From the NCBI RefSeq assembly GCF_036173125.1, contig NZ_CP108054.1:3720001-3784000 (forward strand): a DNA stretch of 64,000 nucleotides, read 5' to 3'. Within the stretch, counting starts at the first letter, position 1; the number at the start of each line of letters is the position of its first letter. Under the pieces are notes generated by a model that was not told where the DNA came from, did not search any database, and worked only from the letters and a program-made list of their open reading frames with translations. Source of the DNA: Streptomyces sp. NBC_00286 (GTDB taxonomy: Bacteria; Actinomycetota; Actinomycetes; Streptomycetales; Streptomycetaceae). The position numbers and the translations under genes were made by a program. This document shows, piece after piece, positions 35,150-45,537 of this stretch.

Positions 35150-37126
35150 ATGTCAGACCAGCGACCCGAGTCGCCGCACTCGCCGGCGACCGGGAACGCC
35201 GCGCTGGAGCAGGCCGGTGCCACCCCGCTGCAGCCCTCGGATCCGCGGCAGATCGGCCCGTACGTACCGCTGGGGCGGCTCGGCAGCGGCGGGATGGGGC
35301 GGGTGTATCTGGCGCGGCCGATCGACGACGGAGCGGGGCTCGCCGCGGTCAAGGTGATCCGGCCCGAGTATGCCGAGGACGCCGACTTCCGGCGGCGGTT
35401 CGAGCGGGAGGCGGCCGTGCACGCCCGGGTCGGGCCGCCGCACGCGCCGGAGCTGCTGGGCACCGGGTTCCAGGACGAACTGCTGTGGATGGCCACGCGG
35501 TATCTGCCCGGCCTCAGCCTCTCGGACGCCGTCAAAGAATGCGGCGTAATGGAACCGGCCGGCGCCTGGCGCCTCGTCGCGGAACTCGGCCGGGCCCTGT
35601 CGGCGCTGTCCGCCGAAGGCGTCGTACACCGGGACCTCAAGCCGTCCAACGTGATCCTGTCCGAACAGGGCGCCCACGTCATCGACTTCGGCATCTCGCA
35701 GGCCGTGGACGCCAGCGCGATCACCGGCACCGGCAACCGCGTCGGCACCCCCTCCTTCATGTCGCCCGAGTACCTCAGGGAGGGCCGCTGCGACACCGCC
35801 TCGGACGTGTTCTCGCTGGCGGGCACGCTCGTGTACGCCACCACCGGGCACGCTCCGTTCGGCGACGGCACCGGAGTGGACGTACTGCACCGGGTCGCGT
35901 ACGAGGAGCCCAACGCGGAGATCATGCGCGAACTCGAGGCCATGGACGCCTCGTTGGCCGACCTGCTCGACACCTGCCTGACCAAGGATCCCGCCGGACG
36001 GCCGAGCCCACAGGAACTGATCGAAGCGGCCGAGGCGTACGGCGACAGCAGCTCCGCGCCGCCTCCTTGGCAGACGCCACTCGACTCCCGTCTCCTCGAC
36101 CGCCGCCAGGCCGCCGAGGTACTGCGGAACGCCTCCGTCCAGCAGACCGGTCATTTGCGCACGCCTACGCAGCGGGGGGCTGCCCCTGCTCCGGGGCCGG
36201 GGTTTGGGCCGGCTGCGCCGCCGGGGTCGTACGGGGCGGGGGCGCCGCAGACACCTCCGGGTGCGTACGGGGTAGGGGCACAGACACCGCCGTACGGCTC
36301 TGGATCACAGACTCCACCGGGTCCGTACGGTGCGCCGACGCCTCCGGGGCAGTTCGGTCCGCCCTCGGTCGGCTCACCGCAGCCGGGGTCCACGCCCGGT
36401 CATCCTCCGGACGGCGGGCGAGGGAACGGGGGCGGCGGGCGTGGGCGCGGTCGCAAGAAGGTGTACTTCGCCGTCGTCGCCGGGCTTGCGGTGTGTGCCA
36501 TCGCCGTCAGCGCCTTCCTGCTGACCCGGCCGGCGAACGAGGACACAGAGGCGTCTTCGTCACCTACGGCCTCCGAGACCCGCACCCCCGATGACAAGGC
36601 GAGGGCACCGCTGCCCAGCGACTCCGATTCCTCCCCCTCCCCCAACAAGGAGAAGGAAGAGAAGGAGAACGGGCGCGGCAAGGAGGACGCCTCCCCCAGT
36701 GGGGACGGAGCCGGAGCCGCGGGCGGGGGCGACACGGACGATCGTCAGGACAGCACGCCCACGGCGACCCCGTCGGCCACGCCGTCCAGCGGGAACAGCG
36801 GTGGCAGTGGCGGGAGCGGTGGCGGCACCACACCGAGCCCCTCCCCGACCAGGAGCACGGCCGAGCCGGCCAAACCGCCGTGGATCACCCAGTGCACGTA
36901 CTACTCCGGCACCCAGCTCACGCAACTCGGCGACAAGAACCGCCGGGTGACGCAGGTGCAGTGCATGCTCACCAAACGCGGGTACGGCGTCGGGGCCGCA
37001 GGGGTGGACGGCCAGTTCGGCCAGGCCACGCTGAGGGCGGTGAAGCGGTTCCAGGGCGACAAGGGACTGAGCGTCGACGGCGACGTGGGGCCCAACACCT
37101 GGGCGGCGCTGCGTAGTAGGACGTAA
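35150..37126 (+). CDS. Ser/Thr protein kinase with external peptidoglycan-binding domain
   Basis: The 658-residue protein has an active-looking kinase domain (about 37-290): GSGGMGRVYLA loop, Lys68, HRDLKPSN (Asp162) and DFG (179-181). A Pro/Gly/Tyr-rich juxtamembrane region with PPGxYG repeats, a membrane segment (VYFAVVAGLAVCAIAVSAFLL) and a Ser/Thr/Glu-rich external linker follow. The C-terminal PG_binding_1 domain (VQCMLTKRGYGVGAAGVDGQ to VGPNTWAALRSRT) suggests sensing of the cell wall, like PknB-type kinases that bind muropeptides with PASTA domains. It is alone between terminators. Confidence 0.93.
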   Translation: MSDQRPESPHSPATGNAALEQAGATPLQPSDPRQIGPYVPLGRLGSGGMGRVYLARPIDDGAGLAAVKVIRPEYAEDADFRRRFEREAAVHARVGPPHAPELLGTGFQDELLWMATRYLPGLSLSDAVKECGVMEPAGAWRLVAELGRALSALSAEGVVHRDLKPSNVILSEQGAHVIDFGISQAVDASAITGTGNRVGTPSFMSPEYLREGRCDTASDVFSLAGTLVYATTGHAPFGDGTGVDVLHRVAYEEPNAEIMRELEAMDASLADLLDTCLTKDPAGRPSPQELIEAAEAYGDSSSAPPPWQTPLDSRLLDRRQAAEVLRNASVQQTGHLRTPTQRGAAPAPGPGFGPAAPPGSYGAGAPQTPPGAYGVGAQTPPYGSGSQTPPGPYGAPTPPGQFGPPSVGSPQPGSTPGHPPDGGRGNGGGGRGRGRKKVYFAVVAGLAVCAIAVSAFLLTRPANEDTEASSSPTASETRTPDDKARAPLPSDSDSSPSPNKEKEEKENGRGKEDASPSGDGAGAAGGGDTDDRQDSTPTATPSATPSSGNSGGSGGSGGGTTPSPSPTRSTAEPAKPPWITQCTYYSGTQLTQLGDKNRRVTQVQCMLTKRGYGVGAAGVDGQFGQATLRAVKRFQGDKGLSVDGDVGPNTWAALRSRT

Positions 37127-37141
37127 CGGATACGGGAACGG

Positions 37142-37174
37142 AACGGCCCGCCGATGGTGCACCGGCGGGCCGTT
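37142..37174. terminator. Bidirectional hairpin terminator
   Basis: AACGGCCCGCCG/CGGCGGGCCGTT is a 12-bp perfect stem between the convergent kinase and purH genes. The T or A run on each side suits termination from both directions. Confidence 0.9.
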
Positions 37175-37210
37175 TCGCGTTTCCAGTCAGTGACGGCGTC
37201 AGCGTCAGTG

Positions 37211-38782
37211 TCAGTGGAAGAAGTGGCGCGTCCCCGTGAAGTACATCGTGATGCCCGCCTTCTGCGCGGCCTCCACGACCAGCTCGTCACGGACCGAACC
37301 GCCAGGCTGGACCACGGCCTTGACCCCGGCCGCGGTAAGAATCTCCAGACCGTCGGGGAAGGGGAAGAACGCGTCGGAGGCGGCGTACGAACCCTGAGCG
37401 CGCTCGGCACCCGCCCGCTCCACGGCCAACTTCGCCGAGTCGACCCGGTTCACCTGCCCCATCCCGACCCCCACCGAAGCCCCGTCCTTCGCAAGCAGGA
37501 TGGCGTTGGACTTCACGGCCCGGCACGCCCGCCAGGCGAAGGCCAGGTCCGCCAACTCGTCGGCGGACAGGGCCTCGCCGGTCGCGAGGGTCCAGTTCGC
37601 CGGGTCATCGCCATCGGCCTGGAGTACGTCCTTGACCTGGGCGAGACCGCCGCCGTCGATCGGCTTGAACTCGGCCGGGGGCTGCGGGCCTTCGGGGCAG
37701 CGAAGGACGCGGATGTTCTTCTTACGGGCGAGGACCTCGACCGCGCCGTCCTCGTAGTCCGGGGCGACGATGACCTCGGTGAAGATCTCGGCGACCTGCT
37801 CGGCCATCGCCACGGACACCGGACGGTTGACGGCGATCACGCCGCCGAAGGCCGACAGCGGGTCACAGGCGTGGGCCTTACGGTGCGCCTCGGCGACGTC
37901 CGCGCCGATCGCGATGCCGCACGGGTTGGCGTGCTTGATGATCGCGACGCAGGGCTCGCTGTGGTCGTAGGCGGCGCGGCGCGCGGCATCGGTGTCCGTG
38001 TAGTTGTTGTACGACATCTCCTTGCCGTGCAACTGCTCCGCCTCGGCGAGACCGCCGCAGCCTCCGGTGTAGAGGGCGGCGGGCTGGTGCGGGTTCTCGC
38101 CGTACCGGAGCACGTTCTTGCGCTCGTACGTGACGCCGATGAAGCCCGGGAACTCCGTACCGTCACCTGCATAGTCGCCCGCGAACCAGCCCGCGACCGC
38201 CACGTCGTACTCGGCGGTGTGCCGGAACGCCTCCGCCGCGAGCCGCTTGCGCGCCGTGAGGTCGAAGCCGCCGTCCGCGACCGCCTTCAGCACGTCGCCG
38301 TAGCGGTCGGGGCTGACGACGACCGCGACCGAGGGGTGGTTCTTGGCGGCGGCCCGGACCATGGAAGGGCCGCCGATGTCGATCTGCTCGACGCATTCGT
38401 CGGGGGATGCGCCCGAGGCAACGGTCTCGGTGAAGGGGTAGAGGTTCACGACGACGAGATCGAAGGGCTCGACGCCCAGCTCGGCCAGCTGGTTGCGATG
38501 GTCCTCGAGGCGCAGATCGGCGAGGATCCCGGCGTGCACGCGCGGGTGCAGCGTCTTGACCCGGCCGTCCAGGCACTCGGGGAACCCGGTGAGGTCCTCG
38601 ACCTTGGTGACCGGGACGCCGGCGGCGGCGATCCGGCCGGCCGTGGAACCGGTGGAGACGAGCGCGACTCCGGCCTCGTGCAGCCCGCGGGCGAGGTCCT
38701 CGAGCCCGGTCTTGTCGTAGACGCTGATGAGCGCACGCTTGATCGGGCGCTGTGTGCCTTCCGTGGTCACTTCGGCGGTCAC
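37211..38782 (-). CDS. purH: AICAR transformylase/IMP cyclohydrolase
   Basis: The 523-residue bifunctional enzyme performs the last two steps of IMP synthesis. The N-terminal cyclohydrolase has [32 protein letters not shown] and [10 protein letters not shown]. The transformylase part has [22 protein letters not shown] with the catalytic Lys-His, and [12 protein letters not shown]. The start is a GTG that overlaps the purN stop (GTGA). It uses 10-formyl-THF, the product of FolD encoded at 18.7 kb. Confidence 0.98.
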   Translation of the reverse strand: MTAEVTTEGTQRPIKRALISVYDKTGLEDLARGLHEAGVALVSTGSTAGRIAAAGVPVTKVEDLTGFPECLDGRVKTLHPRVHAGILADLRLEDHRNQLAELGVEPFDLVVVNLYPFTETVASGASPDECVEQIDIGGPSMVRAAAKNHPSVAVVVSPDRYGDVLKAVADGGFDLTARKRLAAEAFRHTAEYDVAVAGWFAGDYAGDGTEFPGFIGVTYERKNVLRYGENPHQPAALYTGGCGGLAEAEQLHGKEMSYNNYTDTDAARRAAYDHSEPCVAIIKHANPCGIAIGADVAEAHRKAHACDPLSAFGGVIAVNRPVSVAMAEQVAEIFTEVIVAPDYEDGAVEVLARKKNIRVLRCPEGPQPPAEFKPIDGGGLAQVKDVLQADGDDPANWTLATGEALSADELADLAFAWRACRAVKSNAILLAKDGASVGVGMGQVNRVDSAKLAVERAGAERAQGSYAASDAFFPFPDGLEILTAAGVKAVVQPGGSVRDELVVEAAQKAGITMYFTGTRHFFH

Positions 38783-39417
38783 GGGATAACTACCTTTCGT
38801 CCCTCGATGCGATAGCCGTGGCGGGCGAGCCGCCCCACGACATCGACGAGCAGCCTTCGTTCGACTTCCTTGATGCGCTCATGGAGAGCGGCACCTTCGT
38901 CCTCGTAGTCCTCGTCCCGGACCTCGACCACGCCCTGAGCGATGATCGGGCCGGTGTCGACGTCGTCGTCGACGAAGTGGACGGTGCAGCCGGTGACCTT
39001 CACGCCGTACGCGAGGGCGTCGCGGACACCGTGCGCTCCCGGGAAGCTGGGCAGCAGCGCGGGGTGGGTGTTCACGAACCGGCCGCCGAAGCGGGCCAGG
39101 AACTCCTTGCCCACGATCTTCATGAACCCGGCCGAGACGACCAGATCCGGCTCGTACGCCGCCGTGGCCTCGGTCAACGCACTGTCCCACTCTTCCCTGG
39201 TCGCGTGGTCCTTCACGCGGCACACGAAGGTGGGAAGTCCCGCGCGCTCCGCCCGTGCGAGGCCCTCGATGCCCGTACGGTCGGCGCCGACCGCGACGAT
39301 CTCGGCCCCGTAGACGGCCCGCCCCTGCATCGCGATCGCGTCGAGGAGAGCCTGCAGATTCGTACCTGATCCGGAGACCAGCACGACGAGGCGCTTGGCC
39401 ACGGGATTGGCGGCCAC
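38779..39417 (-). CDS. purN: Phosphoribosylglycinamide formyltransferase
   Basis: The 212-residue enzyme formylates GAR with 10-formyl-THF in purine synthesis. Signatures are [15 protein letters not shown], and the active-site Asn-His-Asp set in [17 protein letters not shown] and [10 protein letters not shown]. It starts at a GTG with GAGAAAGG upstream. It is the first gene of the purNH operon. Confidence 0.97.
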   Translation of the reverse strand: MAANPVAKRLVVLVSGSGTNLQALLDAIAMQGRAVYGAEIVAVGADRTGIEGLARAERAGLPTFVCRVKDHATREEWDSALTEATAAYEPDLVVSAGFMKIVGKEFLARFGGRFVNTHPALLPSFPGAHGVRDALAYGVKVTGCTVHFVDDDVDTGPIIAQGVVEVRDEDYEDEGAALHERIKEVERRLLVDVVGRLARHGYRIEGRKVVIP

Positions 39418-39764
39418 GGCAGGGGCCCTTTCTCGGGAGAGCGTTTGTAGGGTCGTACGAATGCTTCACGCCCCCTGATACGGGGAAGTCTACGAAGCGG
39501 CCGACCGTCAGCAACGATACCGGCACAGCGTTCGGCCCTCTTGGGACGGGGGCGTGGCCGGAAGGTAGCGTCTGGGAAGCATCCGCCGGGGAACACGGTC
39601 CAGGTGGGGGGAACGCCTCTGCCGCACGGGACGTTGACCAGGGGCGGGGACGAAACTCGGAGGGCGCGAACGGAAACCTCGACCTGCCACCCGCCGTATG
39701 CTCCACCCGCTTGCTTCACCACCCGCTCGACCAGCCCGAACGATCGATATCGCTCCACCGACCC
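39418..39764. other. Divergent promoter region of purN
   Basis: The region between purN and the gene at 39832 holds no supported gene. The purN promoter should lie at about 39430-39520, where the base composition is less GC-rich. I see no clear PurR-like box. Confidence 0.4.
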
Positions 39765-39816
39765 GATCCGCAGACTTGATCCGCAAGCCTGATCCGCAGA
39801 CCTGATTCGCCAAGGG
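39765..39816. repeat. Four 13-bp tandem repeats
   Basis: GATCCGCAGACTT, GATCCGCAAGCCT, GATCCGCAGACCT and a degenerate GATTCGCCA unit follow each other at exact 13-bp spacing, just before the start at 39832. The spacing is not a multiple of the helical turn. They may be a regulatory array or a slippage product. Confidence 0.7.
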
Positions 39817-39831
39817 GAAGACGCACACCTG

Positions 39832-40842
39832 ATGCCGGACCGCAGCCTCCGACTCCTCCCACTCCTTCCCTCCCTCGCGTCCGGCCCTTCGGGGGTCGCG
39901 GAGGGAGGGGGGCGGGGTGCGTACGTCCCGTCGTTCTCGCCGCTCCCGTCGATCTCGTCGATCCCGTCCTTCCCCTCGTCGTTCCCGTCGTTCGCTTCCG
40001 ACCGGCCCTCGGGGGTCGCGCCTGTGCGGGGTGGCGGGCGCGGAGGGTTGCTGCTGCGGGAGCGGCATTCGTCGTCGGCCACTCCGCCGCGGGAGGGTGA
40101 GGGGGCGGAGGGTGCCTCCGGTGCCTCTGGTGCCTCCGGTGGCGGGGACTCGTCGTCGCCGGGCGGGCAGGGTGCGCCTCCGCCGGCGGACGACAACCCC
40201 TTCGCGCCTCCGCCGGAGGGCTCGCCGGACCGGCCGTGGCAGCCGCGTCGGCCCGCGGACGGGCAGGGGTCGGACGAGGGGCAGAGCGGCAGTGGCGGGC
40301 ACTCCCCCTGGGGCAGCCAGTGGAGCGACCGGCAGCCGGGGCCCTCGCAGGGCGGCGGTTTCGGTGACCGGCCCGGTTCCTCCGGTGGCCCGGGCGGGCA
40401 GGGCGGCCCGGAAGGATCCGGCGGCCCCAACGCAGCTCCGCGCTGGGACCCGACGGACCCGATCCAGCGTCGCGCCCGCTATGCCCTGCTCTCGGGCATA
40501 TGGGCCTTCTTCTTCGCGCTCTTCAGCTGGCCGTATGTGGCGCTGCTGCTCGGTGCGCTGGCCCTGTACTGGGGCATCAGCACGCTGCGCGCCAAGCCGC
40601 GCACGCCGGACCCGGACACTCCCGCGCCCCCGCCGGGCGCCCGCCCCCAGACCACGGCGGCGATCAGCGGCCTGGTCACCGCGTCGCTGGCGCTCGCCAT
40701 AGTCGCAGCGGGTTTCACGGCGCAGCTCGTGTACCGCGACTACTACACGTGCGTGAACGACTCGCTGACCAACACGGCGAGGGAGTCCTGCGACAAGCTC
40801 CTGCCGGAGGAGTTGCGGGGGTTGTTGGGGTCGCGTAGCTGA
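39832..40842 (+). CDS. Pro/Gly-rich protein with two C-terminal membrane segments
   Basis: The conserved part starts near [20 protein letters not shown] and ends with two membrane segments ([20 protein letters not shown] and [19 protein letters not shown]) and a short external tail with two cysteines. Similar proteins sit next to purN in other streptomycetes. The first 115 or so residues are an odd Ser/Pro/Gly-rich extension with [10 protein letters not shown] and [10 protein letters not shown]. Starting at the GTG at 40024 would remove half of it; I keep the ATG but with low confidence. Function unknown. Confidence 0.65.
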   Translation: MPDRSLRLLPLLPSLASGPSGVAEGGGRGAYVPSFSPLPSISSIPSFPSSFPSFASDRPSGVAPVRGGGRGGLLLRERHSSSATPPREGEGAEGASGASGASGGGDSSSPGGQGAPPPADDNPFAPPPEGSPDRPWQPRRPADGQGSDEGQSGSGGHSPWGSQWSDRQPGPSQGGGFGDRPGSSGGPGGQGGPEGSGGPNAAPRWDPTDPIQRRARYALLSGIWAFFFALFSWPYVALLLGALALYWGISTLRAKPRTPDPDTPAPPPGARPQTTAAISGLVTASLALAIVAAGFTAQLVYRDYYTCVNDSLTNTARESCDKLLPEELRGLLGSRS

Positions 40843-41430
40843 GGGGTTCCCTGCCTGCGGCGGTTGGGTGCGTTGTCCCCTGACGGTTCGTTGTGGCTGG
40901 TCGCGCCCGCGCGACGGAGCCGCAAATTGACACCGCCCCGCGGGGTGCCTCCGGCGGTTGGGCGGCTGCGGGTTGAGTGTGGCTGGTCGCGCAGTTCCCC
41001 GCGCCCCTGGGGTGCGTGGTGGGTGCGGGGCCGCGGGCCGGTGCGTCAGCCCGTCGCCAACAGGGCATACGACCCCTTGCTTCCACAGGGTGCTGGTGTG
41101 CCCAGACCGAAGCTAAGCGACGGGCATAGGACGCACCGGCCCACGTCCCCTCCCGTCGGCGGGAAGGTGACGGGTCCGTTGTGGCTGAGGGCTCCGGGAG
41201 CGCCCTTTAGGGGCGCGGGGAACTGCGCGACCAGCCACGACGGACCGGCAGTCGCCCATGAATCAGAACCCACCCTCCCGGTAGGCGCCCTGCTCAACCG
41301 CCCGGAGGCAGTGGCAGGTTTTTAGGAGCGCGGGGAACTGCGCGACCAGCCACGTCGCACCCGCAGCCGCGACACAACATGTCACCCACCACCCCCTGGC
41401 GGGGGGCCTGGGGGCGCAGCCTCGGTCATG
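40843..41430. other. Repeat island between convergent genes
   Basis: No gene is present. The island holds the GCGCGACCAGCC and CGGGGTGCCTCCGGCGGTTG modules, the 102-bp element (41038-41139), and two direct copies of CACCACCCCCTGGCGGGG-type sequence near 41390-41450. Confidence 0.6.
41038..41139. repeat. 102-bp structured element, copy 3
   Basis: It starts CCGGTGCGTC and ends GACGCACCGG, with the nested CCCGTCGC/GCGACGGG pair. Its orientation is inverted relative to copies 1 and 2. Between them lies a possible hairpin GGGTGC-TGGT-GTGCCC. Confidence 0.8.
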
Positions 41431-43098
41431 TCACTCCCCACCCTCTGGCGGGGCCTGGGGCGCGGCCCCAGTTTCGGGAAGGGGCGGGGCTGGGGAAGAA
41501 AACCCTCCCACCCCAGCGGCCTCGGGAGCGAAGGGGTCGACCGATTCGACGGGATCGACCGGCAGGAAGTCGTATGGCTCTAGGCCGGCGTCCTCCTCTG
41601 CGACCCGCGACACCCCCCGCCGACGTCGCCGGGGCAGCCGCAGCCAAGCGGGCCAGGACGCGGACCAGGAGGCGGGCCACAACTTGCCCGCATCCTGAGG
41701 CGCGCCCTCGGATTCCTGGGCCTCCCCGCGCGGCCCGCGCAACCGCCACGCCCGCAGCCCCACCGCCACCGGCACCCCCACCCCCGCAACCCACCCCGCC
41801 GCCGCAGGCCCCGTCTGCCACCAAACGGGCCCGAAGTCGGCCAACGCGGCCACCCCAAGCGGCCCACCCGCGAGAGCGGCAAGCACCGCGAGGCCGCCCC
41901 CGCACAGACCCGCCGCAAGCGCCACGGTTCCAGCGACCCGCCCACGCGACCACACCTCACCGCGCTCAGTCGGAGCCCCCACGTCGCCCGAGCCTCCACC
42001 CCTCGGCACCCCCACCCCCACCGCAAACCACGCCACCACCACCCCCCCGACCAGCGGCACCGCCACCGCGGCCCAGTGAAGCGGCGTCCCCGCCCCCGCA
42101 TCCGGCAACGCCGCAAACAGAGGAAAGCGCGGCAGCAACGGCGCGGCCGACGAGGCCAAGGGATCCGTCACGTACCCGGCCCCGAGAGCAAAGCCGGGGC
42201 CGAGCGCGTACGCCGCCCCCCACACCGCTGCGTTCGGCAGCAGAGCCAGCGCCAGCAGGAGTACAGCGACACGCCCCGACCACGCCTCGGTGAGCTCCAG
42301 AACCGAGGCCCGCGCCAACGCCCCGTCCCAGACCAGCGCCACGCCCACCAGCAAGGCCCCGCCCCCGACAAGCACCGCCACCCCGGCCCCCGCCGCCCGC
42401 CCGGCGGCCCCGAGAACACCGTTCGCGACGAGCCGGCGTACACCCTCCGGAAGGGCGCGACGAACGAACGGCGGCAGAGGCCCGCCGGGCCGCCCGTACG
42501 CCGTCCACACCCCCGCCCCCGCCGTGCCCACAACGAAAAGCGGCGGCCACACGACGCCCACCGTCAACGCCGGTCGCAGCACACCGCCCAAGGCGTACAG
42601 CACGACCGCCACCCCGACCACCAGGTAGCCCACGACCACACCGCCCCACGCACTGCGAGCGGTAGGCATCGGGCCCCGGCCGTCACCCTCCGCCGCATCG
42701 CGGCCCGCCCGGTGCAGCAGCCAGGCCGGCAACGCGACCAGCAGCAGCGGTGTGACACCGACCGGCGCGGGCACACCGGAGAGCGTCTCGGTGCGGACGA
42801 ACTCGACGCCGTGCGCCAGCAGCCACAGAGAAGCGGCCGTGTGCAACGCCCCGTGGGGCCCGCTGTCCGGGTAGGGCGAACTGATCCACAGAAGCATCAC
42901 GAGCACGGCGAACAAGCCGAGCCCCAGCCCCGCAGCGAGAACACCGCCGACGAAACCGGCTACCGCTCCGGGCAGCCGGGGAGGCCAGGACGGCGGCATC
43001 GGATCGCGGTCGGTCAGGCGCGTCGGATGGCCCGGCTTGACCGGCTTCGCCGGCTTGGCCGGGTGTCTCGAGTAGGCCGAGTGAGTCGAGTGAGTCAC
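41431..43098 (-). CDS. DUF6350 polytopic membrane protein
   Basis: The 555-residue protein has about ten or more membrane segments, beginning [20 protein letters not shown], and a soluble Pro/Gly-rich C-terminus. This matches the actinobacterial DUF6350 family, also annotated as cell division protein PerM in some genomes; function is not established. A GTG start with GGGAG nine bases upstream is preferred over an upstream frame. The N-terminal [13 protein letters not shown] repeats are probably cytosolic. Confidence 0.8.
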   Translation of the reverse strand: MTHSTHSAYSRHPAKPAKPVKPGHPTRLTDRDPMPPSWPPRLPGAVAGFVGGVLAAGLGLGLFAVLVMLLWISSPYPDSGPHGALHTAASLWLLAHGVEFVRTETLSGVPAPVGVTPLLLVALPAWLLHRAGRDAAEGDGRGPMPTARSAWGGVVVGYLVVGVAVVLYALGGVLRPALTVGVVWPPLFVVGTAGAGVWTAYGRPGGPLPPFVRRALPEGVRRLVANGVLGAAGRAAGAGVAVLVGGGALLVGVALVWDGALARASVLELTEAWSGRVAVLLLALALLPNAAVWGAAYALGPGFALGAGYVTDPLASSAAPLLPRFPLFAALPDAGAGTPLHWAAVAVPLVGGVVVAWFAVGVGVPRGGGSGDVGAPTERGEVWSRGRVAGTVALAAGLCGGGLAVLAALAGGPLGVAALADFGPVWWQTGPAAAGWVAGVGVPVAVGLRAWRLRGPRGEAQESEGAPQDAGKLWPASWSASWPAWLRLPRRRRRGVSRVAEEDAGLEPYDFLPVDPVESVDPFAPEAAGVGGFSSPAPPLPETGAAPQAPPEGGE

Positions 43099-43203
43099 GT
43101 CGCCATACTCCCAACGCCACACGCTTTCCCGGCGTAATGGGCAAACTCTGGACGCGTCGCTCAAAATATGTTTTATGCACTTTTACGTCTGGAGGGGCGC
43201 CCA

Positions 43204-44358
43204 GTGACACAAAGCCCTGCCAGAAGCCCTGCCAGCCCGCTGCCGTCCCCCACGGAACGTCGCCGCCTCCGCCAGTCCCGCTCCCTGAGCCAGGCCGAGG
43301 TCGCCGCCAGAGTGGGCGTCACCCCCAAGACGGTCCAGTCCTGGGAGACCGGCCGCACCACGCCACAGGGACGCAGGCGGGAAGCATACGCACGGCTGTT
43401 GCAGGAGTTGGCGGGTTCGGCTCCGGTCGCTGCCGAGGCTGAATCCAAGCCCGAACCAGTGCCCGTCGAGCCCGTGCCGGAGCCGGAGCCGGAGGCCCGA
43501 CCCGCGGCCGAGCCGGAGCCCGTAGCCGAGGCCGAACCCCCCGCCCTCACCCCCGCCCAAGCCTTCGACGCGCTCTACGAGTTCTGCGCCCCCAGCCTCG
43601 TACAGCAGACGTATCTCCTCACCGGACGGCGGCAGTTGGCGCGCGAGTCCGTGGACCGTGCGTTCCAACTGGCGTGGCAGCGCTGGCCGGAGGTGGCGGT
43701 CGACCCGTATCCGGAGGGCTGGGTGCGGGCGGTGGCATACGAGTACGCGCTGTCGCCCTGGCACCGGCTGCGCCTCCGCCACCGGCGCCCGGACACACCG
43801 CCCGTCACCCCGAGCGACCGCCGCCTGCTCTCCGTACTGCTGAGCCTTCCGCCCCCGTACCGGCGCACGTTGCTCCTCCACGACGGCCTCGGCGTCGGCC
43901 TCCCGGAGACCGCGGCCGAAACGGAGGCGAGCACCGTCGCGACGGCGAACCGCCTGCTGCACGCACGCGAGGCCATCGCCGAGCGCTTCCCGGACCTGAC
44001 GGACCCCCAGGAGCTAAGACGCCGCCTCGCGAGACTCTCGAAACTCGCGGACAAGGAGCGCCAAGGCCGACGGACTGCCCCCAAACCCGCAACGGTCCGC
44101 ACGAGCAGCGAACGCCAAGCCCAATACTGGACCCGCGCAGCCATCGCCTGCACCACCCTGCTCGTCGCAGCGACGGTTATCACCGTCAAGACAGCCCCGA
44201 GCCACTACGAACCTCCCGTACCCCCCGGCGAAAAGATCCACGGAGTACCACCCCGAGCAGTCCCCGGCCCCCTCTCGAACAAGCAGCAGAAACTACGAGC
44301 AAAGCTGAGGTCAGAATCAACGAACGGCCCCGAAAGACTCCTCCCAGAAGGCCGTTAG
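43204..44358 (+). CDS. XRE protein with sigma-70-like region and C-terminal membrane segment
   Basis: The 384-residue protein has an XRE domain (RLRQSRSLSQAEVAARVGVT), a long Glu/Pro linker (EPVPVEPVPEPEPEARPAAE), then an ECF sigma-like part: AFDALYEFCAPSLVQQTYLL resembles region 2 and PPPYRRTLLLHDGLGVGLPE resembles region 4 without a clear recognition helix. A membrane segment (AAIACTTLLVAATVITVKTA) near the C-terminus leaves a short external tail. This is an unusual combination of anti- or pro-sigma parts. The GTG start has GGAGGGG six bases upstream. Confidence 0.75.
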   Translation: MTQSPARSPASPLPSPTERRRLRQSRSLSQAEVAARVGVTPKTVQSWETGRTTPQGRRREAYARLLQELAGSAPVAAEAESKPEPVPVEPVPEPEPEARPAAEPEPVAEAEPPALTPAQAFDALYEFCAPSLVQQTYLLTGRRQLARESVDRAFQLAWQRWPEVAVDPYPEGWVRAVAYEYALSPWHRLRLRHRRPDTPPVTPSDRRLLSVLLSLPPPYRRTLLLHDGLGVGLPETAAETEASTVATANRLLHAREAIAERFPDLTDPQELRRRLARLSKLADKERQGRRTAPKPATVRTSSERQAQYWTRAAIACTTLLVAATVITVKTAPSHYEPPVPPGEKIHGVPPRAVPGPLSNKQQKLRAKLRSESTNGPERLLPEGR

Positions 44359-44364
44359 CGCAGC

Positions 44365-44436
44365 GCTGTGGGCAGTCGTCCCACTACTGCTGCGGGCAGT
44401 CGTCCCGCAACCGCTGTGGGCAATCGTTCCGCAGGG
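44365..44436. repeat. Three 24-bp units, each a small hairpin
   Basis: Units start at 44365, 44389 and 44413. Each has GxGGGCAGTCGT-type sequence between short complementary arms: GTGGG/CCCAC in unit 1, GCGGG/CCCGC in unit 2. The paired change suggests that pairing matters. They lie between the stop of 43204-44358 and sucD. Confidence 0.75.
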
Positions 44437-44482
44437 CGATGGGGGTCCCCCCGCTCGAGCGAAGCCGAGAGTGGGGGAGGGT
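44437..44482. repeat. Streptomyces palindromic repeat element
   Basis: GATGGGGGTCCCCCCGCTCG, then a short loop and GAGAGTGGGGGAGGG, form an imperfect hairpin. A relative of this element is inside sucD at 45329-45363. It may serve as a terminator for the sucCD operon. Confidence 0.65.
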
Positions 44483-44599
44483 GGGCACAGCAGGGCAGCA
44501 CCGGGTGCCATCCCAACAAGGCCCCACCCCGGGAAACGCAAGATGGGCCCGCCCCAGCAAGGGGTACGAGCCCACCCAACGTTCAGCTGAAGAAACTGC

Positions 44600-45517
44600 T
44601 CAGCCGGCCAGAATGGCGCGCGCCAACTTCGCCGTCTCCGTAGGCGTCTTGCCGACCTTCACACCGGCGGCCTCAAGGGCCTCCTTCTTGGCCGCGGCCG
44701 TACCGGAGGAGCCGGAGACGATGGCACCGGCGTGGCCCATCGTCTTGCCCTCGGGCGCGGTGAAGCCCGCGACGTAGCCGACGACCGGCTTCGACACGTT
44801 GGCCTTGATGAAGTCGGCCGCACGCTCCTCGGCGTCGCCGCCGATCTCGCCGATCATGACGATCAGGTCGGTGTCGGGGTCGGCCTCGAACGCGGCGAGC
44901 GCGTCGATGTGCGTCGTACCGATGACCGGGTCGCCACCGATACCGACGGCCGAGGAGAAGCCGATGTCACGGAGCTCGTACATCATCTGGTACGTCAGCG
45001 TGCCGGACTTCGAGACCAGGCCGATACGGCCCGGCTTGGTGATGTCGCCCGGGATGATGCCGGCGTTCGACTGACCGGGGGTGATCAGACCCGGGCAGTT
45101 CGGACCGATGATGCGGGTCTTGTTGCCCTTCTCGACCGCGTACGCGTAGAACGCCGCCGAGTCGTGCACCGCGATGCCCTCGGTGATGACGACCGCGAGC
45201 GGGATCTCGGCGTCGATCGCCTCGACCACGGCGGCCTTGGCGAAGGCCGGCGGTACGAAGAGGACGGAGACGTTGGCGCCCGTCTTCTCGATCGCCTCGG
45301 CGACCGTGCCGAAGACCGGGATCTCGATGGGGGCACCTCCCAGGCCGTTAGGGCTCTGGGGGACGTCGATGTCGACGGAGGTGCCGGCCTTGCGCGGGTT
45401 CACGCCGCCGACGATGTTCGTGCCGTCGGCCAGCATGAGCTTGGTGTGCTTCATGCCCGTGGCACCGGTCATGCCCTGGACGATGACCTTGCTGTCCTTG
45501 TCGAGGAAGATAGCCAT
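44600..45517 (-). CDS. sucD: Succinyl-CoA synthetase alpha subunit
   Basis: The 305-residue subunit forms succinyl-CoA/succinate with ADP or GDP phosphorylation. It has [20 protein letters not shown], the CoA-binding [10 protein letters not shown], and [12 protein letters not shown] with the phosphorylated His. Between TSVDID and EIPVFGTV the usual few residues are replaced by [13 protein letters not shown], an extra 11-12 residues encoded by a palindromic element at 45329-45363. The start has GAGTCAGACCACC upstream but the gene is 20 bases after sucC, so coupling is likely. Confidence 0.97.
   Translation of the reverse strand: MAIFLDKDSKVIVQGMTGATGMKHTKLMLADGTNIVGGVNPRKAGTSVDIDVPQSPNGLGGAPIEIPVFGTVAEAIEKTGANVSVLFVPPAFAKAAVVEAIDAEIPLAVVITEGIAVHDSAAFYAYAVEKGNKTRIIGPNCPGLITPGQSNAGIIPGDITKPGRIGLVSKSGTLTYQMMYELRDIGFSSAVGIGGDPVIGTTHIDALAAFEADPDTDLIVMIGEIGGDAEERAADFIKANVSKPVVGYVAGFTAPEGKTMGHAGAIVSGSSGTAAAKKEALEAAGVKVGKTPTETAKLARAILAG
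45329..45363. repeat. Palindromic element read in frame inside sucD
   Basis: GGGGGCACCTCCCAG...CTCTGGGGGA has the form of the short GC-rich palindromic repeats seen between genes here (compare 44437-44482). It adds about 12 codons to a surface loop of SucD. The reading frame is preserved. Confidence 0.65.
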
Positions 45518-45537
45518 GGTGGTCTGAGTCCTCTTCC

